Assembly (NCBI RefSeq): GCF_027943255.1
Contig: NC_072893.1
Span: forward strand, 96,169,784-96,233,783
From: Anastrepha obliqua
Lineage: Eukaryota; Arthropoda; Insecta; Diptera; Tephritidae
Direction of reading: 5' to 3'
Length of the DNA stretch: 64,000 nt
The notes beneath the pieces are model-generated. The model was not told the origin of the DNA. It searched no databases and worked only from the letters and a program-made list of their open reading frames with translations. Each line of letters starts with the position of its first letter. Within the stretch, counting starts at the first letter, position 1. Shown one piece after another: positions 33,970 through 45,177 of the stretch. The position numbers were made by a program, and so were the translations under genes.

Positions 33970-35482
33970 TACGAACAGATAAATGAAAAATTCAAAGAAA
34001 TTTCCTTCAATCTTTCTTAATTTATAAACCTGCGATGTCTGTGTGGGTGTGTCACTAAGTGTGCGCGTAAGTAATACTACGTATGTATGAATGTAAGTGA
34101 ATTTCCGTCTACCGACTGACTGTTCATTTTTCCTGACTTTTACTGCAAATCCTGCCGCGCACAGTCGCTATGGCGTTGCCTTCCTTTGTCTAGTAGCAAT
34201 TATTCTATGACTGCGGTGGCCTGCCAGCGACCAACGGTATCAGAAGATTGTTAGTTACGTGGTTGGGTGTGTAGGTACTAATATGAATAAAAATGTGGAA
34301 GGAGAGAGTGGCACATGAAACTGAGAGAAGGAAACAAGGATAGAAGCCATTTCTCTACTTTTGTTGTTTACTGAAGGTTAAATGTTGAAATGTTTTAAAA
34401 TCGCATATTTTATTCATCTGAATGGAATACTTAATTTTTATTCTAGCAGCCCCAGCTTGCATATTAAATAAAAATACTCGCCGAAAGTTTGAGGCACAAC
34501 TTATGTAGCTGAAGTTTCTTACATTATTTGTTTTAATATTATTTGTTATTTACTTTTGAAAAGATAGTCTATTGTTATTTCTCATATTCCAACTTGCTTT
34601 CATCTATTTTTTTTTGTTTGATTTTGTGAGGATTTTCTGTGCTTCCTAGGGTACATAAACGATAGGCGCAAAGCTTTGGCTACTTAACACATTATGCCAA
34701 TATTCGTGTATTGGCCTCAGCGGGCCATGAAATAGGGAAGTCAAAGTGCAGGAAATGCGCATTAAAGTATTTCAAAAATATTATTATTTTATTCAGCGAC
34801 TTAGCCAGTGGCTGAATTGAGTTAATAGAAATGTTAATATAATTTTACACAGAGATTTTCAAAAGCGTTACTAGCACTTTGAAAGTTACTGGCTGTTTCA
34901 AATAGTTAATACTGGTTACTGTGCATGTATATATTAAGTTACTGTGCTGAGGCACTCAACGTAAACCATGAAAATCCTTACATTTTATTATCGAAAGCAG
35001 TATAAATTTGGGTAAAGGAATGTGATATTGAATTAGTCAATCAAGCTGTTACGCCATACAGACGACCGTCGAGATAGTAATTTTATAGTTTAACTTATTG
35101 TATTTCATAGTTTCGAAAGTGATGTTTCATTCACATTGGCACAATATAATTTAGCGAAGTGAGCATCTGTAATATAATTTTTTGAATTATGTGCGCCCTA
35201 TCCCTTATCTACGGAAGTCATGAAAACCCTCTTTTTTTGAATACTCCAAGTGCCGTCACGTTCGAAAGTACTTATAAGAATTCCCATAATCATGGGAAAC
35301 TCATCAAGTGTGACTTTTGTTTATCCAAGAAGACTACTCTGTTCAGAGTAGCATTTGTGGGCAGAAGGTGTTCTGCAGTAGCCAACATTGGGAGATATAT
35401 ACCTCAATATATACAGCAACGTTTTTTTTAATTCTTAATTAAACACAACAGAGCATTTTTACCGGCTAGCGGTTTCAATTTT
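33970..35482. other. unique-looking host DNA, no gene recognised
   Basis: Moderately complex sequence at 34020-34330 followed by AT-rich DNA. A short AAGTTACTGTGCTGAGGCA motif near 34935 resembles one near 5632 but the match does not extend. The 80-codon frame at 35189 has no motif. Confidence 0.5.
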
Positions 35483-35628
35483 CTTCTTTTTCTGCTTGAT
35501 TGGCGCGATGACTGCCTACGCAATTTTGGCGGATGGCATCAGTTTCTTTCTCATGCTAACCGGCGCCAGTTGGGCACTCCAAGTAAAGCCAAGTCCTTCT
35601 CCACTTGATATTTCCAATTTAAAGGACC
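35483..35628 (-). repeat. RTE-like LINE, 3' end fragment
   Basis: Matches the 3' end of the LINE at 4365 and 45178 (shared words TTGATTGGCGCGAT, CCAAGTCCTTCTCCAC, CTTTCC-like). Only about 145 bases survive; the text then switches without a gap to a plus-strand SINE body at 35629. Confidence 0.75.
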
Positions 35629-35815
35629 TCCTGTGTATTTCTGCCATGAAAAAGCTCCTCATAAAAATAAAAATAAAAATTTGCCGTTCGGACTCGGCTT
35701 AAAACTGTAGGTCTCTCCAATTTGTGAAACCACATCAAGTCGCACGTCACAAATAGGAGGAGGAGCTCGGCCTAATATCCAAAAAGGGTGCAAGCCAATT
35801 ATATATATATATATG
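35629..35815 (+). repeat. tRNA-SINE, 5'-truncated copy
   Basis: Starts in the SINE body (TGTATTTCTGCCATGAAAAAG), has a small AAATAAAAATAAAA expansion, then the normal GGAGGAGGAGCTCGGCC and AAAAAGGGTGCAAGCC tail ending in a TA run. The head is missing; the 5' edge is fused to the LINE fragment. Confidence 0.82.
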
Positions 35816-37134
35816 TTAACAATTAATGGTACTGAAAAATATTACTATGAAATGTTAAGCTGGTTTTGTTACGTTTTAATGAAATTACAAAATAAAGAAA
35901 CGAATTTTGCGATATGTTGTTCTTAAAGATCGGCCATTTCAATAATAAGTTTCAATAATTTCAATGCACTGTTTTACCGCGTAAAGTTGTACATCTGTCT
36001 ACTTGGCAAATGTCGAAGATGACATAAAAAAGGTACCGACTAGGAAATATTCGCTACTAAAATCTAGGCGTCACTTTTGTAAAATCCTTTAATTAGTTTA
36101 CAATTTTCAGAAAATTAATATTTATTTGATTGCTTAAAATTCGTGTATAAGAAATTTTGACAATACATATCGCTGTAAATTGGTTTGTATCTTTCCCCGT
36201 AAAAGAGTTATAAAAAAAACAAAAACAATATACAATTGATGTGTGTACGTCAAACACTGTAAGTGACATAGTTTCTGATTAATTCTCAAATTGGTCTTTA
36301 GGAAGCAGTTAGATTAAATTAGATTTGTGAGAGATTGGACAAGTCTAAGCTCTCAGTCACGAAGGCCATTGTACTACAGCCGGATTGATTACAGTGGAAG
36401 GAATAGAGAGACAGGAAAGAGTATAGTATGGATGGTAGGACGGACAAGCTGATTGGATGTCACTCTTCCGCGAATCTTTTGGATTCAGTGGAATCTTCAG
36501 AGATCCGTAAGAGTATGAACTTTATCCGTGCTCAGAACACAACACCCCAACAGCCTATGTCTGATTCTAGAAAACGCCGGATAGCTACAGGTGATTTGTT
36601 GTTGCAAAAAGCAGTATTTTATAACGTTGGATTCAATTTTCGAGCACTTCTTTCCAAACTGTGTTGTTTGCTTAGAGACATTTCTATGATATTTCACTCA
36701 CACCCGAAAGAATACACCCGTTTGATGCAAATTGCGAAAGCAAAGTGCTCTTTACCTTTCTATGTTGCTTGCTGGCCAAAAAAAATTGTGATTGCTCCTT
36801 ATATTTTGAAAGGAAGATGTTATCAAATCATAATAAAATTGTTAAGTGGTGAGATTACAACTCAAGAATCTGTTCCTTGTCTTCTTTTCTACTCCGCTAC
36901 GTTCAAGATTAGGATACATTTTATAAAATGTAGTTTTCATTATTATCCGACTATAAACATATACATAATTTATTGCACCCGTGCTAATCTAGACGAGTTG
37001 TAAACAAATATTCAGAAATATATTACTAGCTGGCATCATAGATCACATAGAAGAAAAAATATCAAGTACCTTTCACTATACAAGCATACAAATAAATGAA
37101 TTTACCATTTCATGATCCTCTTGAGTTATTAGAA
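35816..37134. other. non-coding with one unassigned 191-codon frame
   Basis: AT-rich DNA. A plus-strand frame at 36428-37003 starts after GTATAGT and is rich in Cys, Ile, Phe and Lys; it has no motif I can name. Its first third (SSEIRKSMNFIRAQ...) looks more repeat-like and GC-balanced than its AT-rich last third, so I treat it as probably not a gene. Confidence 0.4.
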
Positions 37135-37136
37135 TT

Positions 37137-38246
37137 AGCTTATGGGCAAAAACTAAGGTGAATTTGGTTGTAAAATGAAAAATCTTTATTTATTCTTGTA
37201 AATCAATTTCATCCCCTTCAAAATAATCCCCTCTCGATGAAATACACTTATGCCAACGATTTTTCCAATCCCCGAAACATGCCAAATAGTCCATTTCCGG
37301 TATAGCCATCAGCACCTTCTTCGATTCAGCTTTTATCTCCTCAATCGACTCGAAACGCGTTCCCCGGAGTGGTCTCTTGAGTTTTGGGAATAGCCAGAAG
37401 TCACACGGAGCCAAATCAGGCAAATACGGTGGTTGCGGAACGATATGCGTGGAATTTTAAAACCAATAGTTGTTGGCCCATACTTCTGGTCTTTTTAGAC
37501 GAATTGCTTCACGTAAACGACGCATAACGCTCAAATAATATTCCTCATTAACAGTTTGGCCAGGTGGAAGGAATTTATAGTGCACCACACCACGAAAATC
37601 GAAAAAAACTGTCATCATGACCTTTATTTTTGAACGACTTTAACGTGCTCTTTTCGGTCTGGCCTCGCCTTTAGCACGATATTAGCTTGATTGGTCGGTT
37701 GTTTCATGGTCGTAGGCCCAAATGGTCTTTCAAAATGGTTTTCACAGATCCTTCTGATATTCCGATCATATCAGTAACGTCTTTAACAGTCAACCGACGA
37801 TTTTTGAGCACTAACTCCTTCACTTTATTGACGTGTTGGTCATCTGTTGACGTCAATGGTCGACCGGAGCGCTCCAAGTCATCAACACGTTCTCGACCCT
37901 CTTTGAAGTCTTTGTACCACTTATAAATATTTTTCTACGACATGGTCGAATCACCAAATGCCTTCTGCAACATGCTAAACGTTTCCGCAGCGGAAATTTC
38001 ATTCCGCAAACAAAATTTGATTGCAATTCTCTGCTCAATCAAATCAGACATTGCAAAAATCGAAAAATGCACTCTTGGTCGTTTGGTAAACACAAGCGTA
38101 AATATATTACTGATAATGACATTCACATGAAAGTTGGCCCAGATGTTATTAACAGTGCTGGCAACTCATGAAAAAAATAACTAAAGCGAAATTTTAATCC
38201 CGCGAAGTTTGACAAATAAATTCACCTTACTTTTTGCCCACAGTAG
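37137..38246 (-). mobile_element. mariner (DD34D), family K, copy 1, internally deleted
   Basis: Right end reads CCTTACTTTTTGCCCACAG-TAG followed by TA at 38247-38248; the left end is worn (TATGGGCAAAAACTAAGGTG). The family is also at 41925-43057 and 59328-60602. This copy and the one at 41925 share the same internal deletion and are in opposite orientation. Confidence 0.9.
37190..38051 (-). pseudogene. mariner transposase, deleted (K1)
   Basis: Start MSDLIEQRIAIKFCLRNEIS at 38051. HTH text reaches TDMIGISEGSVKTILKDHLG, then jumps after GGGCCTACGACCATGAAAC to QSS-YRAKGEARPKRA, losing about 50 residues with the first catalytic Asp. A stop occurs in SRSKIKV-like text and a deletion takes out the HHDNAPSH second-Asp block (the left arm reads NYWF then STHIVPQ-like). 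The third block SPDLAPCDFW-like (here PDLAPCDFWLFPKLKRP) is intact. Confidence 0.85.
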
Positions 38247-38248
38247 TA

Positions 38249-38636
38249 TGCTCTGGTAAAATACAAATTTGAATTAATAAAACGTTTTTTGCAATTATCC
38301 AATAATTTCCTTTTTCCTACCTACAATAAAAAAATGCTCCGTCTTTATCAGTTCATCTCATTTCGTTGTATCTTGAAATCTACTTTATGCATTTCTCATT
38401 TTGACCCCTAAATAACTGTCAATGGCTGCCTACACGATGTTTTTTGTGAGTGACAAATACGCATAGATTCATCTAAATATCTAATAACACTTATCATAGC
38501 AAAGAGCAAAGTTAATCAATTGCTAGCAATTCGGGTGTTAAGGATTGCAGAAACAATTTAACTGCGTTACAGTCAAGAAAGTAGTTTTACAACACAAGCT
38601 TTTATTGACACACATATACATACATGCATACATATA
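38249..38636. other. non-coding spacer between two mariners
   Basis: AT-rich, ending in an ATACATAC microsatellite just before the next element. Nothing else seen. Confidence 0.5.
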
Positions 38637-38638
38637 TA

Positions 38639-39516
38639 CAGGGTGATTTCTTAAGAGTTATAGGAAACTCAGAAAAATGCATGAAATTTTTATCTAAATC
38701 GATAGCACTGTCCATATAATTTAATATTTGAAGAATAAATGGTCCATCCACTTAGTCCAATTTTGGAATACTCTTTCCAATGTCTCGGCCGGTACGAGTA
38801 TCTCACATGTAAATGATTTAATGTTGTCTTCCAATGCCTTAATTGAAGCAGGCTTGTCTGAATAGACATGAACTTTAACATAGCCCCACAAAAAATAATC
38901 TAAAGGCATTATATCGCACGATCTGGGTGGCCAATTGACAGGTCCCGAACGTGAAATAGAATGTTCACCGAACTCGCCTCTCAACAAGTCCATTGTTACA
39001 CGTGCTGTGTGGCATGTGGCACCGTCTTGCTGAAACCACATGTCATTCAAGTCAACCTCTTGCATTTTGGGCATAAAAAAGTTGGATATCATTTCACGGT
39101 TGCGCTCACCATTCACAGTTACGTTACGATTCGCAGCATCTTTGAAGAAGTACGGTCCAATAATACCTCCAGCCCATAAACCGCACCAAACTGTGACCTT
39201 TTCTGGATACATTGGTAGCTCTTACAATTCTTCTGGCTGATCTTCACTCAAAAATCGACTATTCTGCTTATTTGCGTACCCATTGATCCAAAAATGAGCT
39301 TCGTCGCTAAACACAACTTTACGATAAAAAAAAGTGGATCTTAAAATTTCTTAACAGAAGACGCATTTTTATAATAAAATTCAATGATTTGCAAGCGTTG
39401 CTCGTTTGTAAGACGATTCATGGTTAAATTATAGACCAAACTGAAGATGTTCAGTGAAACAAAACACGAAACGTGCGTCAGCTGATTAAAAAGATAATAG
39501 CTAAAAAATCACCCTT
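38639..39516 (-). mobile_element. DD41D mariner, family C, internally deleted
   Basis: Left end CAGGGTGATTTCTTAAGAG, right end inverted (AAAAAATCACCCTT). TA at 38637-38638 and 39517-39518. Length 878 bp. Its ends and protein differ from families A and B. Confidence 0.9.
38721..39421 (-). pseudogene. DD41D mariner transposase, deleted (C)
   Basis: Start MNRLTNEQRLQIIEFYYKN at 39421, followed after about 25 residues by a stop and a jump to VVFSDEAHFWINGYANKQNSRF. The DNA-binding region is lost but in this family the first Asp (FSDEAHF) is kept. A stop precedes PMYPEKVTVWCGLWAGG. The second Asp is in FQQDGATCH and the third in PPRSCDIMPLDYFLWG, 41 residues apart. The last residues (WMDHLFFKY) look normal in length for the end. 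Confidence 0.88.
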
Positions 39517-39518
39517 TA

Positions 39519-40735
39519 GATTCGTCGGTTATCTCATCGAGCAAACTCACTTGAAATGGAAATTTTTCTCCGTGACTTGGTGATGAGCTTTTAAATTGAA
39601 TTGAATTTGCTGCTTGAAAAATCAAAAAGAACCCTGAGACAAAAAGTCGGGTGAGCAGAGAATTGAAATGTAAAAGGGTTAGGAGGGGGCTTTAATATGC
39701 AGCAGAGCTGGCAAATGTGGCATTTAATGTTTTTTTAGCCGGTTCCCTTTGCTCAAATGACAATCGAATTGCTGGCAAAAAGTACATAAGCAACAATGCA
39801 AATGGAGAAATGGAAAATAGGATCTTTCTCATGCGGGCACACAGAAGACATGTGCATGCGGATGCATGTCTTCCAATAGGGATTTGTTAAAGCAGCTGCG
39901 ATCATATAAGTTGCCAACAGCTTGTTGTCCATTGCATTAGAAATTTGAAGGGTACAGCAGCAACAACATCACAAAAGTACAAACAATAATAACAATGATA
40001 ATAACCAAGAAGCAGTTGCAGCCGCAGTAGTAAAAGTCAAGAAGACACTAAAAGAGAGTACACAGCTGTGGTTGCTAAACAGCAGCAATGATACACACAA
40101 ACTCATACACTGATGGATACGAATTTTTTTGTTGTTGGTTTATTCCATGTGTTTTTCATTCTGCAACGGTTGATGCACCGTTTTGCCAGGGTTTCAGATG
40201 CGCGGTGGAGAGTAAAAACCAAATCAGCAGTCCTAACTATCACAACGAAAGATAGGGCAGGAACTTTATTGCGCCCGCATTTGCAACATTTGTTGACAAT
40301 TGAATTCAAATTTGGTGTGCTGTGAATTTTTGGACGTTTTTTGGTTATCTTGTAAAAATTTAGAATGCGCTTACATGGAACATTGTGCCACAAGTAACAT
40401 AAAAATGTGTGACACGCATTGGCAGTTGAAAATCTGAATATAATTGACAGCAGCGTTGGGGATAACATAGTTGGAGAGAAGAGAGAATGTGAGGGAAATA
40501 GAGTAAGCAAAAGGCTATTGCTCTGTTGGGGAAAGTAGTTGCAGTAAGAAAGAAAAACTGAGGTGGTACTAAAGTGGAAATGATAACTCTACTGCTCTAC
40601 TACGTAGGCAGCTAGAGTATGACGAAGATAAGGAAAGGAAAGCTAGTTTGTAGCTGTGTGCACAAATGTGACATCAAAATAGTATACAAATCGCAAATTG
40701 GTAAAATTGAATTGAGCAGCTCTTGAAAAATTATA
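39519..40735. other. unique-looking host DNA, no gene recognised
   Basis: Includes CAA/AAC-rich parts near 39950-40010 and ATG-rich snippets. The 135-codon minus frame at 40103-40510 and its plus-strand shadow have no recognisable motif. May be intronic. Confidence 0.5.
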
Positions 40736-40737
40736 TA

Positions 40738-41278
40738 GGGCTTTCCAAACAGAGATGTTATTTTGATATTCAAAGAAAAGTTCTATTTTTTAATATAAAT
40801 AATCGGATGTTTATTTCATTATAAAGAGGAAGGTATGCCATTAATAGTGGAAAATAACATCAGGCAAATGACCACCACGACCACGCTTACAGGACAATAT
40901 CCTTTTGATGAAAATTTCCATAATCGAATTGGAAAGTGGGTGCGCTATTTCCTCGATGACCTCACGAATTCCATCTTGAGGACCCTGGCCTGTTGACGTG
41001 GACCTTCTCTCTCACGTGGCCTCAAAGAAAAAAGCCACAAAGTGTTAAACCACAAGATCTCGGTGAGCAATTGTGATCACCTCTTCGAGAGATAACACGG
41101 TCCGGAAAATTTTCCCATAAAAGATCAATGGTTTCGTTGCTTGTGTGGCACGCAGCGCCGTCTTGTTGGAAATAAACGTTGTCCAGATCAATACCATCCA
41201 ATTCCAGCCATAAAAAATCGTTAATCATCTCTCGATAGCGCAACCCATTCACCAATAATACCTGTTATTGGAAAACCC
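40738..41278 (-). mobile_element. mariner of DD41D type, family D, short deletion derivative
   Basis: Left end GGGCTTTCCAAACAG, right end its imperfect inversion (TTGGAAAACCC). TA at 40736-40737 and 41279-41280. Only 541 bp: the whole N-terminal half of the gene has gone, and the right TIR lies just beyond the VNGLRYREMI segment. Confidence 0.82.
40840..41255 (-). pseudogene. DD41D-type transposase C-terminal remnant (D)
   Basis: Reads MVNGLRYREMINDFLW, then FQQDGAACH (second Asp) and CSPRSCGLTLCGFFL, where both Asp residues expected in the third block (SCD and L-D/CD) are Gly. Spacing to the last Gly is 41 residues. After FFL a frameshift breaks the text. No N-terminal half at all. Confidence 0.8.
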
Positions 41279-41280
41279 TA

Positions 41281-41924
41281 TATTAGGCTGCATTTCAGTT
41301 GAAATATCGTTTCTTCCAACACCCGTAAAAATTATCCGGATCATTCCGCTGGGATACTGAGATTCTGAGCTAGATAATCCAAGGAAAGATACGAAATCTA
41401 TACACCTTATAAAATCTCAAACTATGTATGCATAAGGGACCCCAATTTCGGGATCCCCTAGTTCGGGCATCTCAGTGTTTTGCAGGCCCCGGTGATTTCG
41501 AAAAGGTTTAAGTGCCGAATTGAATGAAAAAAACTTGTTTATGACAAAATTTAATTACAATAGAAGTCCTACAATTTCCAAGAAGCTTGTTTCAATATAT
41601 TTATTCTAGCTTAGTGCTCTAGGGAAATGAATTTGCATAAGTGAGATATAACATTACATTTCATGCTCGAAGAAGTTTGTTGTAAGTAAGTTTGTTTTAA
41701 GTAAGAAAATATATGTGAACTTTTTTAAATCGAAAAACTTATCCGACTTGTGCTAAAAGCAGTTGAAATATATTGTAATATAGAGATAAGGCTCATTAAC
41801 ATCAAATGACAATTCAGCAAGTGTTGACCCCGACAGATTTTTTTCATCTGCACATTTTGTATGTTATAGGTTCTGGTCAATTTTTCTGTTGTTACAGGTT
41901 CTGGTCAATTTTTTTTTTTATTTG
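41281..41924. other. non-coding with a small tandem duplication
   Basis: AT-rich. Near 41868-41920 the phrase TACAGGTTCTGGTCAATTTTT (or TATAGG...) occurs twice in a row, directly before the truncated left edge of the next mariner. Confidence 0.5.
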
Positions 41925-43057
41925 TCAAAATTCGCGGGATTAAAATTTCGCTCTAGTTATTTTTTTCATGAGTTGGCAGCACTGTTAATAACATCTGGGC
42001 CAACTTTCATGTGAATGTCGATATCAGTAATATATTTACGCTTGTGTTTACCAAACGACCAAGAGTGCATTTTTCGATTTTTACAATGTCTGATTTGATT
42101 GAGCAGAGAAGTGCCATCAAATTTTGTTTGCGGAATGAAATTTCGCCTGCGGAAACGTTTAGCATGTTGCAGAAGGCATTTGGTGATTCGACCAAGTCGC
42201 AGAAAAATGTTTATAAGTGGTACAAAGACTTCAAAGAGGGTCGAGAACGTGTTGATGATTTGGAGCGCTCCGGACCACCATTGACGTCAACAGATGACCA
42301 ACACGTCAATAAAGTGAAGGAGTTAGTGCTCAAAAATCGTCGGTTGACTGTTAAAGACGTTACTGATATGATCGGAATATCAGAAGGATCTGTGAAAACC
42401 ATTTTGAAAGACCATTTGGGCCTACGACCATGAAACAACCGACCAATCAAGCGAATATCGTGCTAAAGGCGAGGCCAGACCGAAAAGAGCACGTTAAAGT
42501 CGTTCAAAAATAAAGGTCATGATGACAGTTTTTTTCGATTTTCGTGGTGTGGTGCACTATGAATTCCTTCCACCTGGCCAAACTTTTAATGAGGAATATT
42601 ATTTGAGCGTTATGCGTCGTTTACGTGAAGCAATTCGTCTAAAAAGACCAGAAGTATGGGACAACAACTATTGGTTTTTGCATCACGATAATGCACCGTC
42701 TCACACTGCACTCGTTCTTCGTGACCATTTCGCCAAAAATTCCACGCATATCGTTCCGCAACCACCGTATTCGCCTGATTTGGCTCCGTGTGACTTCTGG
42801 CTATTCCCAAAACTCAAGAGACCACTCCGGGGAACGCGTTTCGAGTCGATTGAGGAGATAAAAGCTGAATCGAAGAAGATGCTGATGGCTATACCGGAAA
42901 TGGACTATTTGGCATGTTTCGGGGATTGGAAAAATCTTTGGCATAAGTGTATTTCATCGAGAGGAGATTATTTTGAAGGGGATGAAATTGATTTAAAAGA
43001 ATAAATAAAGATTTTTCATTTTACAACCAAATTCACCTTACTTTTTGCCCACAGTAG
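41925..43057 (+). mobile_element. mariner (DD34D), family K, copy 2, internally deleted
   Basis: Right end intact (CTTTTTGCCCACAGTAG, then TA at 43058-43059). The left TIR is lost: the text begins at TTTGTCAAAATTCGCGGG, about 30 bases in. It shares the deletion junction with K1 and lies inverted to it, 3.7 kb away. Confidence 0.9.
42086..43004 (+). pseudogene. mariner transposase, deleted (K2)
   Basis: MSDLIEQRSAIKFCLRNEIS at 42086 is open through two HTH segments up to KDHLGLRP, then stops at the shared junction GGGCCTACGACCATGAAAC; the first catalytic Asp is in the missing piece. A second long frame from about 42519 carries MTVFFDFRGVVHYEFLPPG, the second Asp (HHDNAPSH) and the third (SPDLAPCDFWLFP) with 34 between, and a natural end GDYFEGDEIDLKE. 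This is the cleanest C-terminal half of family K. Confidence 0.88.
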
Positions 43058-43059
43058 TA

Positions 43060-45177
43060 CGTACATATTTTGAATATTTGAATACTCTTAAAATAATAAT
43101 AATACATTCTTTTAATGTGACTTTAAGTATTTGCTTATTGGAGTATAGTAAATATGTTTAGAGGTTGCATTTTGGTTTAGTGTTCCTTTTCTTCCAGCGG
43201 GTTATTTAGAAAAAAACTGAGATTGTGTTGGTGACATATGAAAAAAATTAACATAGTTTTCGCTTATGTTGGTTCGTTGCCGATTGAAGGAGTAGCATGA
43301 TTCGACTGCTGAGTACCCGGTGACGTGGCGATAGAAGTTGTTCGCACAATTTTGTTTTTCAGCATAGCTGATTGACCAAACGTAGTAATCTATCATCTTT
43401 GGAACGACGTCATGGTTAGGATTGCCATTATCTCTTTTTTGTGTACCTGCCTTCACAAGAAAATAAAATGTGCCGAACTGAACGGTGAACCGTACTGCAG
43501 TACCCTCTCCGACAAAAGAATGGTAAGAGTAAATTAAAAGGTGTCCAGACAAGAACGGTGAATACGCCTTAACCCTCTGACAGGTTTGAGATCCCACGAT
43601 TGAGATCCTGAAGGAAAAATCTGGTCGTTATTTTTTTAGTGTAAGAGGAACCAAAAAAGGTGAATGGGTCAAAGGTCAGTCATTATCCAATGCTTTTTGG
43701 TTTTTGGAAGCCTACAATGGAAAAAACGTGAAGTCCACCACAGAGCAGCCTTGCCGGTTTCAGTCAATAAAAACTAATCAAAAAATATATTTGAGACAAA
43801 AGCATTGCAAATATCTCTGAAGCTAAGCAGGGCTTGCACTGTTTTTCCCTTTTTACATTTTTGGAAAACCAGGCAATAAAAAGTCGTGTTATTCGATTTC
43901 GAGCTTTAGCTTGAATGTGGTGACGCCCTATTAGACCGACTATTAAGTCTACTCCCCCGATATTACTTTATTGGACTGTTCAACTCTTGACAATCGCCAC
44001 CTACATATGTGCTGTTTTACTTTTCGATCGTAACATTTCACATATTTCATCAGGTTGCTTATTATCATTTGCTCCTTTAAATGGAGGTTGAGGCTCCACC
44101 ATAAGTCGATGCCAATCGTAGGGTTATATTGCCCTTCTACAACTCGGTGCTCAATAAAGAAGACATTCCTGCTCCTGTAAATCCACCGAAAGACCATCAC
44201 TACTAAAATTTTCATTACCTTCATCGAACTCAACTGATTCCATATCCATCCACAATCGACCTTTATTTTTGTAGAGTTTTCCAATAGGGTGGGTCGAAAT
44301 TGAGAGTGAGTTATTTTTTTTTTTGATCGGGTAAAGAAATATTTTACAGATAACTGACTCATTGTTGTAGAAAGGATTATTAGTACTCCTATTAAGGAAA
44401 CGTCAGTTGGGAATATAAAATGAAGTGAACCAGATAACTAATTTCTATCATTAAACAAGATGAAAATATTTCGAAAATGCGGGGTGACTTGAAATTAATA
44501 ATAATGGGGATGATGCAACAATTAATTTTCGTTCATTTGACTTTATTTTTAAGAAATACTGAATTTTATAAGTGTCACGTAGATGACGTGCTTCTGAGCA
44601 TTAATTTTTTAAAATATATGTTACAGGTCAAGCTTATCTGCTAAGAAAGTCATTTACATACATAAATATATATATTAATATCATAACTCCATTTTAGTAC
44701 TTAAGTTTTAATTTAGATATTCATGGAAATTCGTATTTACAAAATATAAAATATTTTACAGGTGTTCAGCTGATTATGCAATATGGAAAATTTGCGAACT
44801 GAGTTTCTTAGACAACGCCGCCGGAAGGATAAAAATTGTATGGAAACGAATTACTGTAAATTTTATCGGAATATAAATATTTTGTGCACGTAAAGGTTTG
44901 GGTGTCACAATGAAATTCTAAAAAAATTGTTATCGAAGTTTTTGTTTTGTAAAAAAATTTACAAAGTAAATCTGTAAGTCATTATTCAATATTCAGTATA
45001 GAAATGCTTACCTTACTTGAATTATTTTTTATACATTTGAAATGTTTGTTTGTATATTTATAAATCCCAGCAGAAAATGTAGCCAGTAAAGATAAAAAAA
45101 TTGTGTCGCATAGAAAGTAATTCCATCGAATTGAAAGAAATTTGACTTTAAGGGGTAGTTTCGCAATATCCCTGTTT
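43060..45177. other. unassigned DNA with two minus-strand frames
   Basis: Two minus-strand frames of 131 codons (43202-43597) and 137 codons (43949-44362) stand out for their length in AT-rich DNA. The first reads with a balanced amino acid mix (for example VRFTVQFGTFYFLVKAG) and no frequent Lys/Ile/Asn bias; the second contains a basic Cys-containing stretch CYDRKVKQHICRW. I recognise neither. They could be pieces of one decayed transposon gene. The rest is AT-rich without features. Confidence 0.35.

Noticed and set aside
5632..34960. Shared TGTGCTGAGGCAC motif near 5635 and 34940
   Set aside because: The match covers little more than a dozen bases and does not extend, so it is not evidence of a repeat family.
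36428..37003. 191-codon plus-strand frame as a gene
   Set aside because: No motif, strong compositional shift along its length, no splice or promoter context; kept as an unassigned frame within the spacer entry.
40103..40510. 135-codon minus-strand frame
   Set aside because: No domain or motif and a competing plus-strand frame; looks like chance in host DNA.
43949..44362. piggyBac-like transposase
   Set aside because: I considered it because of a Cys-containing basic stretch near the C-terminus, but the conserved piggyBac blocks could not be found.
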